Shown: positions 8,936-19,121, numbered from the stretch's first letter. The stretch: 64,000 nucleotides of DNA from Nitrosospira sp. Nsp2 (GCF_003050965.1 NZ_QAOU01000003.1:372001-436000), one strand, 5' to 3'. The notes: generated by a model from the letters alone, not told the origin. Made by a program: numbers and translations.

Positions 8936-9808
8936 ATGTCACAAAAACACCCTATCATCGCCGTTACCGGTTCGTCGGGCGCTGGTACGTCGACGGTCAA
9001 AAAAAGTTTCGAGCATATTTTCTGGCGCGAGAAACTGACTGCCGCGGTGGTAGAGGGCGACAGCTTCCATCGCTATGATCGTGAAGCGATGAAGAAAGCC
9101 GTGGTCGAATCCGAGAAAAAGAACGGTCATCCCATCAGTCACTTCGGGCCGGAGGCCAACGAATTTGAAAAACTCGAGGCGTTATTCAAGACCTACGGCG
9201 AGAGCGGCACAGGCGAGACGCGTTTGTATCTGCACAATGACGACGAAGCCGTGCCATTCAACCAGCCGGCGGGCACCTTTACGCCTTGGGCTCCTATCAA
9301 GTCGGGTTCGGATTTGCTGTTTTACGAAGGATTGCATGGGGGAGCGAAGAGCGAGACGGCCGATGTGGCAAAATACGTCGATTTGCTGGTCGGCGTCGTA
9401 CCCATCGTTAACCTCGAATGGATCCAGAAAATCCATCGCGACATGAACGCGCGTGGTTATTCGGCAGAGGCAGTCACTCATACCATTCTTCGGCGCATGC
9501 ACGATTACGTGCATTACATTACGCCCCAGTTCTCACGCACGCATATTAATTTCCAGCGGGTGCCCACGGTAGATACATCCAACCCGTTCGTGGCACGTGA
9601 CATTCCAACTCTGGATGAAAGTTTTGTCGTGATTCGCTTTCGCGATCCCAGAAAGGTCGAATTTCCTTACCTGCTGTCCATGATTAACAACTCGTTCATG
9701 TCTCGTCCGAATTCGATCGTGGTGCCGGGAGGGAAAATGGGATTCGCCATGGAGCTGATATTGACGCCGCTTATTCTGGATCTGGTGAAACAAAGCCGTA
9801 GCGCGTAG
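8936..9808 (+). CDS. prk: Phosphoribulokinase (proteobacterial type)
   Basis: Makes ribulose 1,5-bisphosphate from ribulose 5-phosphate in the Calvin cycle. It has 290 residues, the length of the bacterial octameric class. The P-loop variant TGSSGAGTST is at 11-20, followed by VVEGDSFHRYDR. The later motifs FYEGLHGG and the conserved PHINF-like THINFQRVPTVDTSNPF are present. A good Shine-Dalgarno (TGAGGAGAG) precedes the ATG. It stands alone: no RuBisCO genes lie next to it, although a cbbY homologue is at 50.3 kb. The gene supports autotrophic CO2 fixation by the host. Confidence 0.95.
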   Translation: MSQKHPIIAVTGSSGAGTSTVKKSFEHIFWREKLTAAVVEGDSFHRYDREAMKKAVVESEKKNGHPISHFGPEANEFEKLEALFKTYGESGTGETRLYLHNDDEAVPFNQPAGTFTPWAPIKSGSDLLFYEGLHGGAKSETADVAKYVDLLVGVVPIVNLEWIQKIHRDMNARGYSAEAVTHTILRRMHDYVHYITPQFSRTHINFQRVPTVDTSNPFVARDIPTLDESFVVIRFRDPRKVEFPYLLSMINNSFMSRPNSIVVPGGKMGFAMELILTPLILDLVKQSRSA

Positions 9809-10072
9809 CCAGAGCGAGTCGAATCGAGTCTAAACGAGTGGCCACAAAGTCGGCGTGTGGCCGCGTTCTTCTCGTGAACCGGCTTTTCTTACTAGTTCGA
9901 GCGCCCGAATAAGTTCCGTGCTCTGGTGATTTATTCCGGCTCCCGGACTATATGCATCGAATTTCTGCTGCTTGACTTTATCGGGATCACTATAAACCTG
10001 TTATCTCAGTAGCGCTTCCCCAACCTTCGCTGATGATAAGTCCTGCATCCTTCTGCCGGACGGCCTGCCTCA

Positions 10073-12292
10073 ATGTCTTCTCTACTTTCGGCACTTAATC
10101 CCGAACAGCTCGAAGCTGCAACCCTTCCGCACCAGTCCGCGCTGGTGCTGGCTGGCGCGGGTAGTGGCAAGACTCGCGTGCTGACGACGCGTATCGCATA
10201 CCTGATACAGGCTGGACAGGTCAGCCCCCACGGTATATTGGCGGTTACGTTTACCAACAAGGCGGCGAAGGAAATGCTCACCCGGATTTCCGCCATGTTG
10301 CCAATCAATACCGCCGGTATGTGGATAGGCACTTTTCACGGCCTCTGCAACCGGCTCTTGCGCGCACATCACCGGGACGCAGGACTGCCACAGGCGTTTC
10401 AGATTCTTGACTCCGCCGATCAGCTGGCAATCGTCAAGCGCGTCCTGAAGGGTCTGGGCGCCGACGACGAGAAGTTTCCGCCCCGGCAAGTTCAGTGGTT
10501 CATTAACAATGCGAAAGAAGAAGGGCTTAGAGCGTCCCATGTTGAAGCCCATGATGATTTTACGCATAAGATGGCCGAGTTTTATCTCTCTTATGAGCAG
10601 CAATGCAACAAGGAAGGGGTCGTTGATTTTGCTGAGCTGCTATTTCGCAGTTATGAATTATTGAGCCGTAATGAAATCGTGCGCGAACATTATCGCAGCC
10701 GCTTCCATCATGTTCTGGTGGATGAATTTCAGGATACCAGCCAACTGCAATACCGATGGCTGAAGCTGCTCTCAGGCGAGCGCACTGCCGTATTCGTTGT
10801 TGGCGACGATGATCAGAGTATTTACGCGTTCCGCGGTGCCAACATAGGGAACATGAAGGAGTTTGAGCGCGACTTTGGTATCCCGAAAATCATCAAGCTG
10901 GAGCAGAACTATCGTTCGCACGGCAATATACTTAACGCTGCCAATACGCTCATCCGCAACAATGGAGGGCGACTCGGCAAGAATCTGTGGACTGCGGAAG
11001 GCCAGGGCGAACCCATCAGGGTATATAACGCACCGACGGATATCGACGAGGCCGCGTTTATCCTGAATGAAGTGAAATCGCTGCGCGCGGAAGGGGTGGC
11101 GTTATCGCAGATAGCCTTGCTTTACCGTTCGAATGCGCAATCGCGAGTACTGGAGCATGCTCTGTTCAACGCCTCCTTGCCTTACCGCGTCTACGGCGGC
11201 ATGCGTTTTTTCGAACGGCAGGAAATCAAACACGCCTTGGCATATCTTCGGCTGACAGCCAATCCCGACGATGATAACGCGCTACTCCGTGTCGTAAATT
11301 TCCCGACGCGGGGCATCGGTCTGCGCAGTCTGGAGCAGCTTCAGGACGATGCCCTGCAGCAAGGGGCGAGCCTATGGACGGCGATGTTGAAGAAATGCGG
11401 GGCCTCAGCGACTTCGATGCAGGATTGGGCATCCGAAACAGGTATGGATCGGAAGACCGGTAAAGCCAGGAAAGGAGTTGAAGGTTTTGTCGCGCTGGTC
11501 GAATCCTTGCGCCAGGTTCGAGAACAACTGTCGTTGCCGGAAATTGTGGAACACGTGCTTGAACACAGCGGGTTGCGCGCACACTATCGCGGCGAACGCG
11601 AGGGAGCCGAACGGTTGGAGAACCTGAATGAATTGATCAATGCTGCTACCAGTTTCGTGCACGAATCTGAAGACGACAGCCTCCTACTGTTTCTTAACCA
11701 TGCGTCCCTCGAAGCCGGCGAACACCAGGCTGTCCGGGGTGAAGACGCGCTGCAGTTGATGACGGTACACTCAGCCAAGGGGCTTGAGTTTCATAGTGTG
11801 TTTCTGAGCGGGTTGGAGGAAGGGCTGTTTCCGCATGATAACAGCCGCAACGAAACAGGAGGGCTCGAAGAGGAACGGCGTTTAATGTACGTCGCGCTAA
11901 CACGGGCCCGGCGGCGGTTGTATTTGAGTTTCGCTCAAAGCCGCATGCTGCACGGTCAGACCCGATATAACATTCCCTCGCGGTTTTTGCAGGAAATTCC
12001 GGAAGGCCTGCTCAAGTGGCTGCAGCCACTGCAAAAAGCGGCCATTGGTAATCGCGTATCAGCTTCAAGTGGCTTTTCGCCTAGGCAGGGTATTCGAACT
12101 CAGGAATCGGCTCCCCGTGACTCAGCCGCCGCCCGTTGGCGAGTTGGGCAAAATGTGATTCACGCCAAGTTTGGTGCGGGTGTGATCATCAATTGCGAGG
12201 GCAGCGGTGCGGACGCACGCGTCGAGGTGAAATTTGGTCGCGCCGGCACCAAGTGGCTGTTGCTTGAATACGCTAAATTGGCTCCGGCCTGA
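10073..12292 (+). CDS. uvrD: DNA helicase II (UvrD)
   Basis: SF1A 3'-5' helicase for nucleotide-excision and mismatch repair. It has 739 residues. Walker A GAGSGKT is at 28-34, followed by the motifs TFTNKAAKEM, DEFQDTSQ, GDDDQSIYAFRGA, TVHSAKGLEF and VALTRARRR. The C-terminal 45 residues (WRVGQNVIHAKFGAGVI onward) form the small Tudor-like domain that binds RNA polymerase in UvrD and PcrA. It is monocistronic, and the 264 bp upstream hold nothing recognisable. It converges with the next gene over a 6-bp hairpin (GACAGG/CCTGTC) at 12297-12312. Confidence 0.96.
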   Translation: MSSLLSALNPEQLEAATLPHQSALVLAGAGSGKTRVLTTRIAYLIQAGQVSPHGILAVTFTNKAAKEMLTRISAMLPINTAGMWIGTFHGLCNRLLRAHHRDAGLPQAFQILDSADQLAIVKRVLKGLGADDEKFPPRQVQWFINNAKEEGLRASHVEAHDDFTHKMAEFYLSYEQQCNKEGVVDFAELLFRSYELLSRNEIVREHYRSRFHHVLVDEFQDTSQLQYRWLKLLSGERTAVFVVGDDDQSIYAFRGANIGNMKEFERDFGIPKIIKLEQNYRSHGNILNAANTLIRNNGGRLGKNLWTAEGQGEPIRVYNAPTDIDEAAFILNEVKSLRAEGVALSQIALLYRSNAQSRVLEHALFNASLPYRVYGGMRFFERQEIKHALAYLRLTANPDDDNALLRVVNFPTRGIGLRSLEQLQDDALQQGASLWTAMLKKCGASATSMQDWASETGMDRKTGKARKGVEGFVALVESLRQVREQLSLPEIVEHVLEHSGLRAHYRGEREGAERLENLNELINAATSFVHESEDDSLLLFLNHASLEAGEHQAVRGEDALQLMTVHSAKGLEFHSVFLSGLEEGLFPHDNSRNETGGLEEERRLMYVALTRARRRLYLSFAQSRMLHGQTRYNIPSRFLQEIPEGLLKWLQPLQKAAIGNRVSASSGFSPRQGIRTQESAPRDSAAARWRVGQNVIHAKFGAGVIINCEGSGADARVEVKFGRAGTKWLLLEYAKLAPA

Positions 12293-12312
12293 ACCGGACA
12301 GGATAACCTGTC

Positions 12313-13035
12313 TTACGTTGCTTCGGTCGTGTCTACGAAGATTTCCCTGAAGCTTATGTAAATCGAGGTAAATAACGTCGGCACCAGTATAAATAGTCCC
12401 AATCCATAGGGCATGGCAGCAAGGATCGTCAGCAGCACCAGTATTACCGCATAAATCTGGAACGCGACGATGTTCTTCAGGCATGCGACAAAGCTCAGCC
12501 GCATTGCTTCTAGCGGGGGCATGTCGTAAAAGATTACCAGCAGAGGCGCAAACCATGCAGCCATCATCAACGGGATGGACAGCGTCAGCGCTACAAGAGA
12601 TGCTGACAACATGTCCCCTGATACGCTTTTCAGCTCATTCTCATCCACTCGCTTTCCTTCCAGCAGCAGACCCATCAGCACGTCACCGCCGACCAGCATG
12701 AATACGCCCAGGATCAGCACCTGTCCCACCAGATAAATTCCGCCTATCGTAATCAGCGAAGCGGTGTTGTGTCGGAATCCCGCAAACAGATGGGAAAACT
12801 CGAGCCCCCCGCCCTGTTCCAGGCTCCTACAGCCAATCATCAGCCCCGCTAAAAAAACCGGCGATAGCAGTGTAAATATAAATTGTCCCGCCATAGGGAT
12901 GAGCGACAGGGTTGCGGCGATGAGTAGCAAGGTGGTGCACAGAATAATCCACCCCAACGGAACCTTGCGGAACAGGGCGAAGCCGTGGACAATCCATAAC
13001 CATCCGTGTTTCGCATCGACTTGCGTGACTTGCAT
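12313..13035 (-). CDS. BPSS1780-family integral membrane protein
   Basis: A 240-residue polytopic protein with about six hydrophobic helices. It begins with the family-typical MQVTQVDAKHGWLW..G..LFRK segment. The BPSS1780 family is common in betaproteobacteria and its function is unknown. It lies 51 bp downstream of thrB on the same strand. Confidence 0.85.
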   Translation of the reverse strand: MQVTQVDAKHGWLWIVHGFALFRKVPLGWIILCTTLLLIAATLSLIPMAGQFIFTLLSPVFLAGLMIGCRSLEQGGGLEFSHLFAGFRHNTASLITIGGIYLVGQVLILGVFMLVGGDVLMGLLLEGKRVDENELKSVSGDMLSASLVALTLSIPLMMAAWFAPLLVIFYDMPPLEAMRLSFVACLKNIVAFQIYAVILVLLTILAAMPYGLGLFILVPTLFTSIYISFREIFVDTTEAT

Positions 13036-13086
13036 TTTTTTCTCCGTTAGAGCGTGGCCGGTGGAACGTCGACGGGGCCGTTGCGC

Positions 13087-14037
13087 TCAAACCCAAACCT
13101 CAAACAACCGGGACTGTGATGCTGCGTGGTTTTTCAGTATGTGCAGGAAGTGTGAAGGGTCTTTGACATGCGTCAGTTCTCCGGCCCGGGGCAAATGAAA
13201 ATCCTGTAACCGTGATACCCAGAACCGCAAGGCTGCGGCACGCAGCATCAGTGGCCAGGCCTTGTGCTCAACTAGGGTTAGGGGGCGCGTCGCATGATAG
13301 GCAGCAAGCAGCGATCGCGTTGATCGTGGGTCCAGTTCTCTCTCGTCGTTCAAACACCAGTCATTAGCCGTGATAGCCAGGTCGTACAGCAAAACGTCGT
13401 TGCACGCGAAATAGAAGTCTATGACACCCCCCATGGCCCCGTCATTGAACAGCACGTTATCCCGAAACAGATCAGCGTGGATCACTCCTCGCGGCAGATT
13501 TTCAAGGCGATAGAGGGATTGGAAACGCAACTCTTCCTTGAGAACTTCGGCCTCTTCCGCAGCGAGAAAGGGCATGACATCGATTGCCGCGGTTTTCCAC
13601 CATTTGGGTCCACGCGCATTCTCCATCTTTTCAGGGTAGGAAATGCCGGACAGATGCATGTTTGCCAACAGTTCGCCCACCTCCGCGCAGTGCGCGGCAG
13701 TGGGCTGTTCCTGCGATTTTCCCGGGAGGCAGGTAACGATGCTGGCTGGTTTACCGTTCAGTTCCCCGAGGAATTTATTGTCGAGGTCCGCCACGGGGCT
13801 GGGGCAGGGAATGCCACGGCGTGACAGGTATGACATCAAATTCAGATAGTAAGGCAGCTCGGCCGCAGTCAGTTTTTCGAATAAAGTGAGAACGTACTTG
13901 CCATGGCTGGTGGTGACGAAATAATTGGTGTTTTCGATACCCGAAGAGATACCTTCCAGATTGATGAGTGTACCGAGGGAGTAGTTTCTTAGCCAGGCAG
14001 AAAGCTGATGTGGGGTGACGGTAGTGAAAACGGACAT
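13087..14037 (-). CDS. thrB: Homoserine kinase (APH-fold, proteobacterial type)
   Basis: Phosphorylates L-homoserine in threonine biosynthesis. This is the aminoglycoside-phosphotransferase-like form found in Pseudomonas and betaproteobacteria, not the GHMP form of E. coli. It has 316 residues. The N-terminal lobe shows [13 protein letters not shown] and GIENTNYFV, the catalytic loop HADLFRDN is at 187-194, and the metal-binding IDFYFACND is near 206. It follows DUF2782, the usual polA-flanking arrangement in this class. Confidence 0.95.
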   Translation of the reverse strand: MSVFTTVTPHQLSAWLRNYSLGTLINLEGISSGIENTNYFVTTSHGKYVLTLFEKLTAAELPYYLNLMSYLSRRGIPCPSPVADLDNKFLGELNGKPASIVTCLPGKSQEQPTAAHCAEVGELLANMHLSGISYPEKMENARGPKWWKTAAIDVMPFLAAEEAEVLKEELRFQSLYRLENLPRGVIHADLFRDNVLFNDGAMGGVIDFYFACNDVLLYDLAITANDWCLNDERELDPRSTRSLLAAYHATRPLTLVEHKAWPLMLRAAALRFWVSRLQDFHLPRAGELTHVKDPSHFLHILKNHAASQSRLFEVWV

Positions 14038-14102
14038 GAGCGATAAAAAAGGGAGGGCAGAAGTCTAACAGATGAAAATCTGCCGCTGCCCTTTATGAAA
14101 AT

Positions 14103-14471
14103 TTAAAACTGGTGTATCACCCACATTGGAGGGCGGACGTTCTGATCAAGGCCGCCGGTGCTATGGCTAGAAAACGTGCCGTCGCCCTGATTGTCTATCA
14201 AATAATACGGCAGACCAATACGAGGCGTTACCTTGATCATGTAGAGGCGACCGTTTATCCGGTATTCCTCGATCTTGTCCTCACCTCGCTTGGTAATGGT
14301 AACTTGCGGCTCAAGCGAAGGGTCGTCCTCATCCCCGGCGCCCGGCGACGGCAAAGGCAACGCTGGTGGTTCCGGCACTTCAGGCAGCGGCCGCAGGTCC
14401 TTGGGCTGGTTGGACTGCGCTGCTGCAGGTAATGCAACGCTCAATAACAGTGCAAGAACGATGCGACGCAT
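14103..14471 (-). CDS. DUF2782 periplasmic protein
   Basis: A 122-residue exported protein. A signal peptide (MRRIVLALLLSVALPAAAQS) is followed by a Pro/Glu-rich linker and a small beta domain with the family motif EYRINGRLYMIKVTP..G.PYYLID. I chose the ATG at 14471, which has GGGAGG seven bases upstream, over the ATG at 14498, which would add residues before the signal. The function is unknown. It lies between thrB and the LOG gene near polA, as in other betaproteobacteria. Confidence 0.88.
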   Translation of the reverse strand: MRRIVLALLLSVALPAAAQSNQPKDLRPLPEVPEPPALPLPSPGAGDEDDPSLEPQVTITKRGEDKIEEYRINGRLYMIKVTPRIGLPYYLIDNQGDGTFSSHSTGGLDQNVRPPMWVIHQF

Positions 14472-14528
14472 GGCGCCTCCCGGCAGGGTAAGGGTCAATA
14501 TCCCATTCTATCCGAAATGTCACCTCTA

Positions 14529-15257
14529 TTATAGATTGAGTTGGACCTCCCGTTCGGCTGCGGACGGTTCAAACCCGCGGGATTCATAATACTTGAATAT
14601 CGCATCCACAACCTCCGCGGGCTCATCAATCACCTGCATCAAGTCCATGTCCTCCGGCGCGATCACGCCTTCGGTAATAAGCACCTGCCGGAGCCAATCC
14701 AGCATGCCCCGCCAAAAATCCGAACCGACAAGAATAATAGGCATTCTTCGCGTCTTGCCGGTCTGCACCAGCGTGAGTGCTTCCATAAGTTCATCCAGAG
14801 TTCCGAATCCACCGGGCAGGACGACGTATGCAGTCGCCAATTTGACGAACATATACTTGCGGGCAAAAAAATGGCGGAAAGTCTGACTCACGTCCTGATA
14901 GGCATTTCGGCGCTGTTCATGCGGGAGCTGGATATTGAGACCGATGCTGGGCGAATCCCCGAAATAGGCGCCTTTGTTGGCCGCTTCCATAATACCCGGG
15001 CCGCCGCCCGAAATGACCGCAAAACCCGCATCGGATAAGAGACGCGCGATCTGCTCGGCTAATTTATAGGTAGGATGATCCGGAAGCGTGCGCGCGCTAC
15101 CGAAAATACTTACTGCGGGTTTAATCGAATTCAGGCGTTCCGTTGCCTCGACAAATTCTGCCATAATCCCGAACACACGCCATGACTCCCTCGCCGACCA
15201 TGTTTTTTCCCTGAAATCGGCTGTCATTGTATGGGCTAATTTATCTTCCGCGCTCAT
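14529..15257 (-). CDS. LOG-family protein (TIGR00730 type)
   Basis: A 242-residue Rossmann-like protein of the Lonely Guy family, nucleotide 5'-monophosphate phosphoribohydrolases known for releasing cytokinin bases. The signatures GGGPGIMEAANKGA (84-97) and PGGFGTLDE (148-156) are intact. It is the longer bacterial form with an N-terminal helical extension before FGSARTL. Its bacterial substrate is uncertain; purine nucleotide salvage is the likely role. It is divergent from polA with only 22 bp between the start codons. Confidence 0.92.
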   Translation of the reverse strand: MSAEDKLAHTMTADFREKTWSARESWRVFGIMAEFVEATERLNSIKPAVSIFGSARTLPDHPTYKLAEQIARLLSDAGFAVISGGGPGIMEAANKGAYFGDSPSIGLNIQLPHEQRRNAYQDVSQTFRHFFARKYMFVKLATAYVVLPGGFGTLDELMEALTLVQTGKTRRMPIILVGSDFWRGMLDWLRQVLITEGVIAPEDMDLMQVIDEPAEVVDAIFKYYESRGFEPSAAEREVQLNL

Positions 15258-15279
15258 TGGAAACCTTTGGACGTTTTAA

Positions 15280-18015
15280 ATGGAAACACTATTGCTTGTT
15301 GACGGTTCATCGTACCTGTACCGCGCTTTTCATGCTCTGCCAGATTTCCGTAACCGCAACAATGAACCGACGGGCGCTATTTATGGCGTGCTCAACATGC
15401 TGCGCCGTTTGCATAAGGATTACCAAGCCGATTATAGCGCGTGCGTATTTGACGCAAAAGGCAAGACCTTCCGCGATGATCTTTATGCGCAGTATAAATC
15501 GCATCGCCCTCCGATGCCGGACGATCTTGCCGCACAGATCGGTCCGCTCAACGAGTGCATAAAAGCAATGGGCTGGCCGATGCTGATCGTGGAAGGCGTG
15601 GAGGCGGATGATGTCATCGGGACGCTGGCTAAACAGGCCGAACGGGAGCACATGCGCTGCATCATTTCTACCGGCGACAAGGACATTGCGCAGCTGGTCA
15701 ACCCGCAAGTCACGCTGGTCAACACCATGACGAACGAAAGGCTCGACGAAGCTGCCGTGCTTGCAAAGTTTGGCGTGGCGCCAATGCGCATGCTCGATTA
15801 TCTGGCATTGGTGGGCGACGCTTCCGATAACATCCCGGGCGTCGACAAGGTGGGGCCCAAAACAGCCGTAAAGTGGCTCACCAAATACGGCGATCTCGAC
15901 AACCTTATCGTTCATGCAAATGAAATCGGTGGCGCCGTAGGAGACAATCTGCGCCAGGCCCTGGATTGGCTGAGTCAGTCGCGCCAACTGCTCGCAATTA
16001 AATGCGACGTTGCATTGCCAATGAGCTTGCGTGATCTTGCGCTGCAACCGCAGGACGCCGCAAAGTTGGCTGAGTTGTATGAACGCCTGGAGTTTAAAAC
16101 CTGGTTGCGCGAATTGACGCAGGAACCAGATGCAAAAGAGCCCGGCGGCATCGCATTCTCGGAGGACGCCCAGGAGGCGAGCGCGAAGCGGACATATCAC
16201 GATGTCGTGCGAGGGGATTATCACACTATTTTTACCCCTTCCCAACTCGATGAGTGGATCGAACTTCTAAATGCCGCGCCAGTGGTTTCTCTGGATACGG
16301 AAACGACGGGGCTCGACCCAATGCAGGCGCAACTCGTGGGCATCGCGTTTTCGATCAAGGCTCATCAGGCTGCTTACCTGCCGCTCGCGCACTGCTATGC
16401 AGGCGCACCGCCGCAATTGCCCATCGGCATGGTGCTGGACAAGCTCGGGCCGTGGTTGACCGATTCGACCATGCCTAAGTTGGGGCAGAATCTCAAATAT
16501 GATATGCATATATTTGCCAACTATGGCATTCAATTGAAAGGCATAGTACATGACACATTGTTACAGTCTTATGTACTCGAATCACATCGGCCGCACGATA
16601 TGGATAGCCTGGCCTTGCGACATCTCGATGTCAAAACGATAAGCTACGATGAGATCACCGGTAAGGGGGCGAGTCGGATATGTTTCGATCAGGTGGACAT
16701 CGAACGTGCATCGCAATACGCGGCTGAGGATGCGGACATTACGCTGCAGCTTCACCAGGACCTTTATCCGCAAATTGCCGAGGAAATAAAGCTCGACTAT
16801 GTTTACAGTGCGCTCGAAATGCCGGTGATGGAAATATTGTTTGAAATCGAGCGCAACGGCGTGCTTCTGGATCTGCAGCTACTGTCGGTTCAAAGCCGCG
16901 AGCTTGGTGAAAAGATGCTGGCGTTGGAAGATCGGGCGTGTGCGATCGCGGGACAGCCTTTCAATTTGAATTCAACCAAGCAAATTCAGGAGGTTCTGTT
17001 CGAGAGACTCAAGCTGCCCGTGCTGAAAAAGACCCCCGGTGGCGTGCCATCGACCGACGAAGACGTGCTTCAACGGTTGGCACTGGATTACCCTTTGGCA
17101 AAAGTCCTGCTCGATTACCGCGGCGTTGCCAAGCTCAAATCGACTTATACCGATAAGCTCCCCCGCATGGTGGACGCCGCTACGGGGCGTGTGCATACCA
17201 ATTATGCACAGGCCGTGGCGGTGACGGGACGGCTTGCCAGCAATGAGCCCAATCTGCAGAATATTCCCGTTCGAACGGCTGAGGGTCGCCGTATACGAGA
17301 GGCATTCATCGCCTCTCCCGGTAGCTGCCTGGTTTCGGCTGATTACTCGCAAATTGAGCTCCGCATCATGGCGCACATTTCCCAGGACGCAGGCTTGCTC
17401 AACGCCTTTGCGGCAGGCGAGGACATACATCGCGCCACCGCTGCGGAAGTGTTCGGGATTCCGCTGGAAATGGTAAGCGGGGAACAGCGTCGCTATGCAA
17501 AAATCATTAACTTCGGCCTGATCTATGGTATGTCGGAATTCGGATTGGCCTCGCAGCTCGGCATTGACCGCACTGCCGCGAGAGCATACATGGATCGGTA
17601 TTTTGCACGCTATCCGGGCGTCGCCAATTACATGAGGGACACCAGAGAAACGGCCAGGAACACGGGCTGGGTGGAAACCGTGTTCGGGCGCAGGCTGTGG
17701 CTGGCCGAAATAAATAGTTCCAACGGCATGCGCAGGCAGGCGGCGGAGCGGGCCGCGATCAACGCGCCAATGCAAGGCACCGCCGCAGATATCATCAAAC
17801 TCGCCATGATTGCGGTCCACGGCTGGCTGATGCGCCAAAACCTCCGTAGTAAACTTATCATGCAGGTCCACGACGAACTGGTATTGGAAGTGCCGGACGA
17901 TGAACTTGAGATGGTCAAATATCAATTACCCAAGCTTATGGGCGACGTCGCCAAACTCGACGTCCCGTTATTGGTAGAGGTTGGTGTCGGGCCCAACTGG
18001 GAACAGGCACACTAG
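15280..18015 (+). CDS. polA: DNA polymerase I
   Basis: A repair and Okazaki-fragment polymerase of 911 residues with all three domains. The 5' nuclease covers about 1-290 (VDGSSYLYRAFHA, VEADDVIGTLA, STGDKDIAQL). The 3'-5' exonuclease covers about 320-500, with SLDTETTGLD near 338 and YAAEDADITLQL, so proofreading residues are kept. The Klenow polymerase covers 520-911, with palm motif A SADYSQIELR near 688, the O-helix region RRYAKIINFGLIYGMS, and motif C QVHDELVLEV near 863. It is monocistronic. Confidence 0.98.
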   Translation: METLLLVDGSSYLYRAFHALPDFRNRNNEPTGAIYGVLNMLRRLHKDYQADYSACVFDAKGKTFRDDLYAQYKSHRPPMPDDLAAQIGPLNECIKAMGWPMLIVEGVEADDVIGTLAKQAEREHMRCIISTGDKDIAQLVNPQVTLVNTMTNERLDEAAVLAKFGVAPMRMLDYLALVGDASDNIPGVDKVGPKTAVKWLTKYGDLDNLIVHANEIGGAVGDNLRQALDWLSQSRQLLAIKCDVALPMSLRDLALQPQDAAKLAELYERLEFKTWLRELTQEPDAKEPGGIAFSEDAQEASAKRTYHDVVRGDYHTIFTPSQLDEWIELLNAAPVVSLDTETTGLDPMQAQLVGIAFSIKAHQAAYLPLAHCYAGAPPQLPIGMVLDKLGPWLTDSTMPKLGQNLKYDMHIFANYGIQLKGIVHDTLLQSYVLESHRPHDMDSLALRHLDVKTISYDEITGKGASRICFDQVDIERASQYAAEDADITLQLHQDLYPQIAEEIKLDYVYSALEMPVMEILFEIERNGVLLDLQLLSVQSRELGEKMLALEDRACAIAGQPFNLNSTKQIQEVLFERLKLPVLKKTPGGVPSTDEDVLQRLALDYPLAKVLLDYRGVAKLKSTYTDKLPRMVDAATGRVHTNYAQAVAVTGRLASNEPNLQNIPVRTAEGRRIREAFIASPGSCLVSADYSQIELRIMAHISQDAGLLNAFAAGEDIHRATAAEVFGIPLEMVSGEQRRYAKIINFGLIYGMSEFGLASQLGIDRTAARAYMDRYFARYPGVANYMRDTRETARNTGWVETVFGRRLWLAEINSSNGMRRQAAERAAINAPMQGTAADIIKLAMIAVHGWLMRQNLRSKLIMQVHDELVLEVPDDELEMVKYQLPKLMGDVAKLDVPLLVEVGVGPNWEQAH

Positions 18016-18320
18016 GAAGCTTCTGAACAAGTCCTTCGCTGGGGGGCTGCTTTGTAATGCTCTCCTAATTAATAAGGTATAAGGGATCAGCGTGCGCCGT
18101 CGCCTGGCGCGCAGCCATCCCGCAAAGTCCGCCATCGTAGGGAACCTTCGAACCAGTTCTTACGTGCGCGACCCTCGAATTTTGCTTTTGCTACGGATGT
18201 GCTCTAGTCGGCTTCTCCCCACGTTCGTCAGCGGAGCGGACGGTATTTATAACTTGCTAATAACGTAAAAATTGCCGTAAAATCACACCCTTTTCGGTTT
18301 TGAACCCTCATAGGGCACAT
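18016..18320. other. 305-bp gene-free stretch before rpsP
   Basis: No reading frame here resembles a protein. The first part contains an AT-rich run and a block with scattered CGC motifs. The last 70 bp hold the promoter candidate for the ribosomal operon, listed separately. Confidence 0.6.
18254..18283 (+). promoter_or_regulatory. Candidate sigma70 promoter of rpsP-rimM-trmD-rplS
   Basis: TTGCTA at 18254-18259 and TAAAAT at 18278-18283, 18 bp apart, about 38 bp before the rpsP start codon. The region around the elements is AT-rich relative to its neighbours. Confidence 0.5.
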
Positions 18321-18584
18321 ATGGTTACTATTCGACTCGCGCGTGGCGGCGCAAAGAAACGCCCGTTTTTCAACCTGGTAGTAGCTGATTCTCGTAATGC
18401 CCGTGATGGCAAGTTTATTGAGCGTATCGGTTTTTATAACCCCAGGGCGGCTGAAGGGGAAGAAGCGTTGCGTGTTCAGCTGGATCGCGTTACATATTGG
18501 CAATCGCAAGGTGCTCAGCTATCTGATACTGTGACGAGACTTGTCAAAGATTTTGGCGCGAAGCAAAAAGCCGCAGCAAGCTGA
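18321..18584 (+). CDS. rpsP: 30S ribosomal protein bS16
   Basis: An 87-residue small-subunit assembly protein. The family motif [16 protein letters not shown] opens the protein, followed by [15 protein letters not shown] and GFYNP. The open frame extends to 18300, but the ATG at 18321 gives the conserved N-terminus and has AGGG at the right distance. First gene of the rpsP-rimM-trmD-rplS operon. Confidence 0.97.
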   Translation: MVTIRLARGGAKKRPFFNLVVADSRNARDGKFIERIGFYNPRAAEGEEALRVQLDRVTYWQSQGAQLSDTVTRLVKDFGAKQKAAAS

Positions 18585-19119
18585 ACCCCCCGAACCAGCA
18601 GAACTGATCGTCGTATTGGGCCGTGTTGCCGGGCCCTTCGGAGTATCAGGCTGGATCAGGATTTTTCCATATACCGAAAATGTAGATGGGTTGCTGGACT
18701 ACCCGGTCTGGTGGTTAGGCACAGGCAACGGCGATTGGCGTAAGCATAGAGTACTTGCGAGCGAGGTCCACGGAAGTATCCTGGTTGCTTTACTTGAGCA
18801 ATACGATGATCGTACAGCGGCAATGCAGTTGAAGGGATTGCAGGTTGGCGTTCCTCGCAGCCAGTTGCCAGTCTTACCGGAAAGCGGTGAGCAGGGGTAC
18901 TATTGGTCAGACCTGATGGGCTTTGGAGTCGTTAATGTGCTTGGTGAAGAGCTGGGAGTCGTGACCGGGCTACTGGAAACCGGCGCCAATGACGTCCTTC
19001 AAGTGCGAAGCCCGAGAGAAGGCGACGCAGAAAGACTGATTCCTTTCATTCCTGAGGTAATTGTCAAGGTGGACTTGAAGGCGGCGCGAATCACGGTAGA
19101 CTGGGGCCTGGACTACTAG
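18541..19119 (+). CDS. rimM: 16S rRNA processing protein RimM
   Basis: Assists 30S head assembly. The N-terminal RimM barrel begins at [19 protein letters not shown], and the C-terminal PRC-barrel contains [13 protein letters not shown] and [13 protein letters not shown]. Start choice is difficult: the only plausible initiators are TTG codons, and the first one, at 18541, lies inside rpsP and gives a 44-base overlap and 192 residues. A later TTG at 18553 is possible. No ATG exists before the conserved domain. Translational coupling with rpsP is likely. Confidence 0.9.
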   Translation: MSKILARSKKPQQAEPPEPAELIVVLGRVAGPFGVSGWIRIFPYTENVDGLLDYPVWWLGTGNGDWRKHRVLASEVHGSILVALLEQYDDRTAAMQLKGLQVGVPRSQLPVLPESGEQGYYWSDLMGFGVVNVLGEELGVVTGLLETGANDVLQVRSPREGDAERLIPFIPEVIVKVDLKAARITVDWGLDY

Positions 19120-19121
19120 TC

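Noticed and set aside
15307-16245. 312-codon minus-strand frame opposite polA
   Set aside because: Antisense to the 5'-nuclease region; composition and lack of motifs indicate a shadow.
16972-17925. 317-codon minus-strand frame opposite polA
   Set aside because: Antisense to the Klenow region, whose motifs are complete; no start signal or family features.
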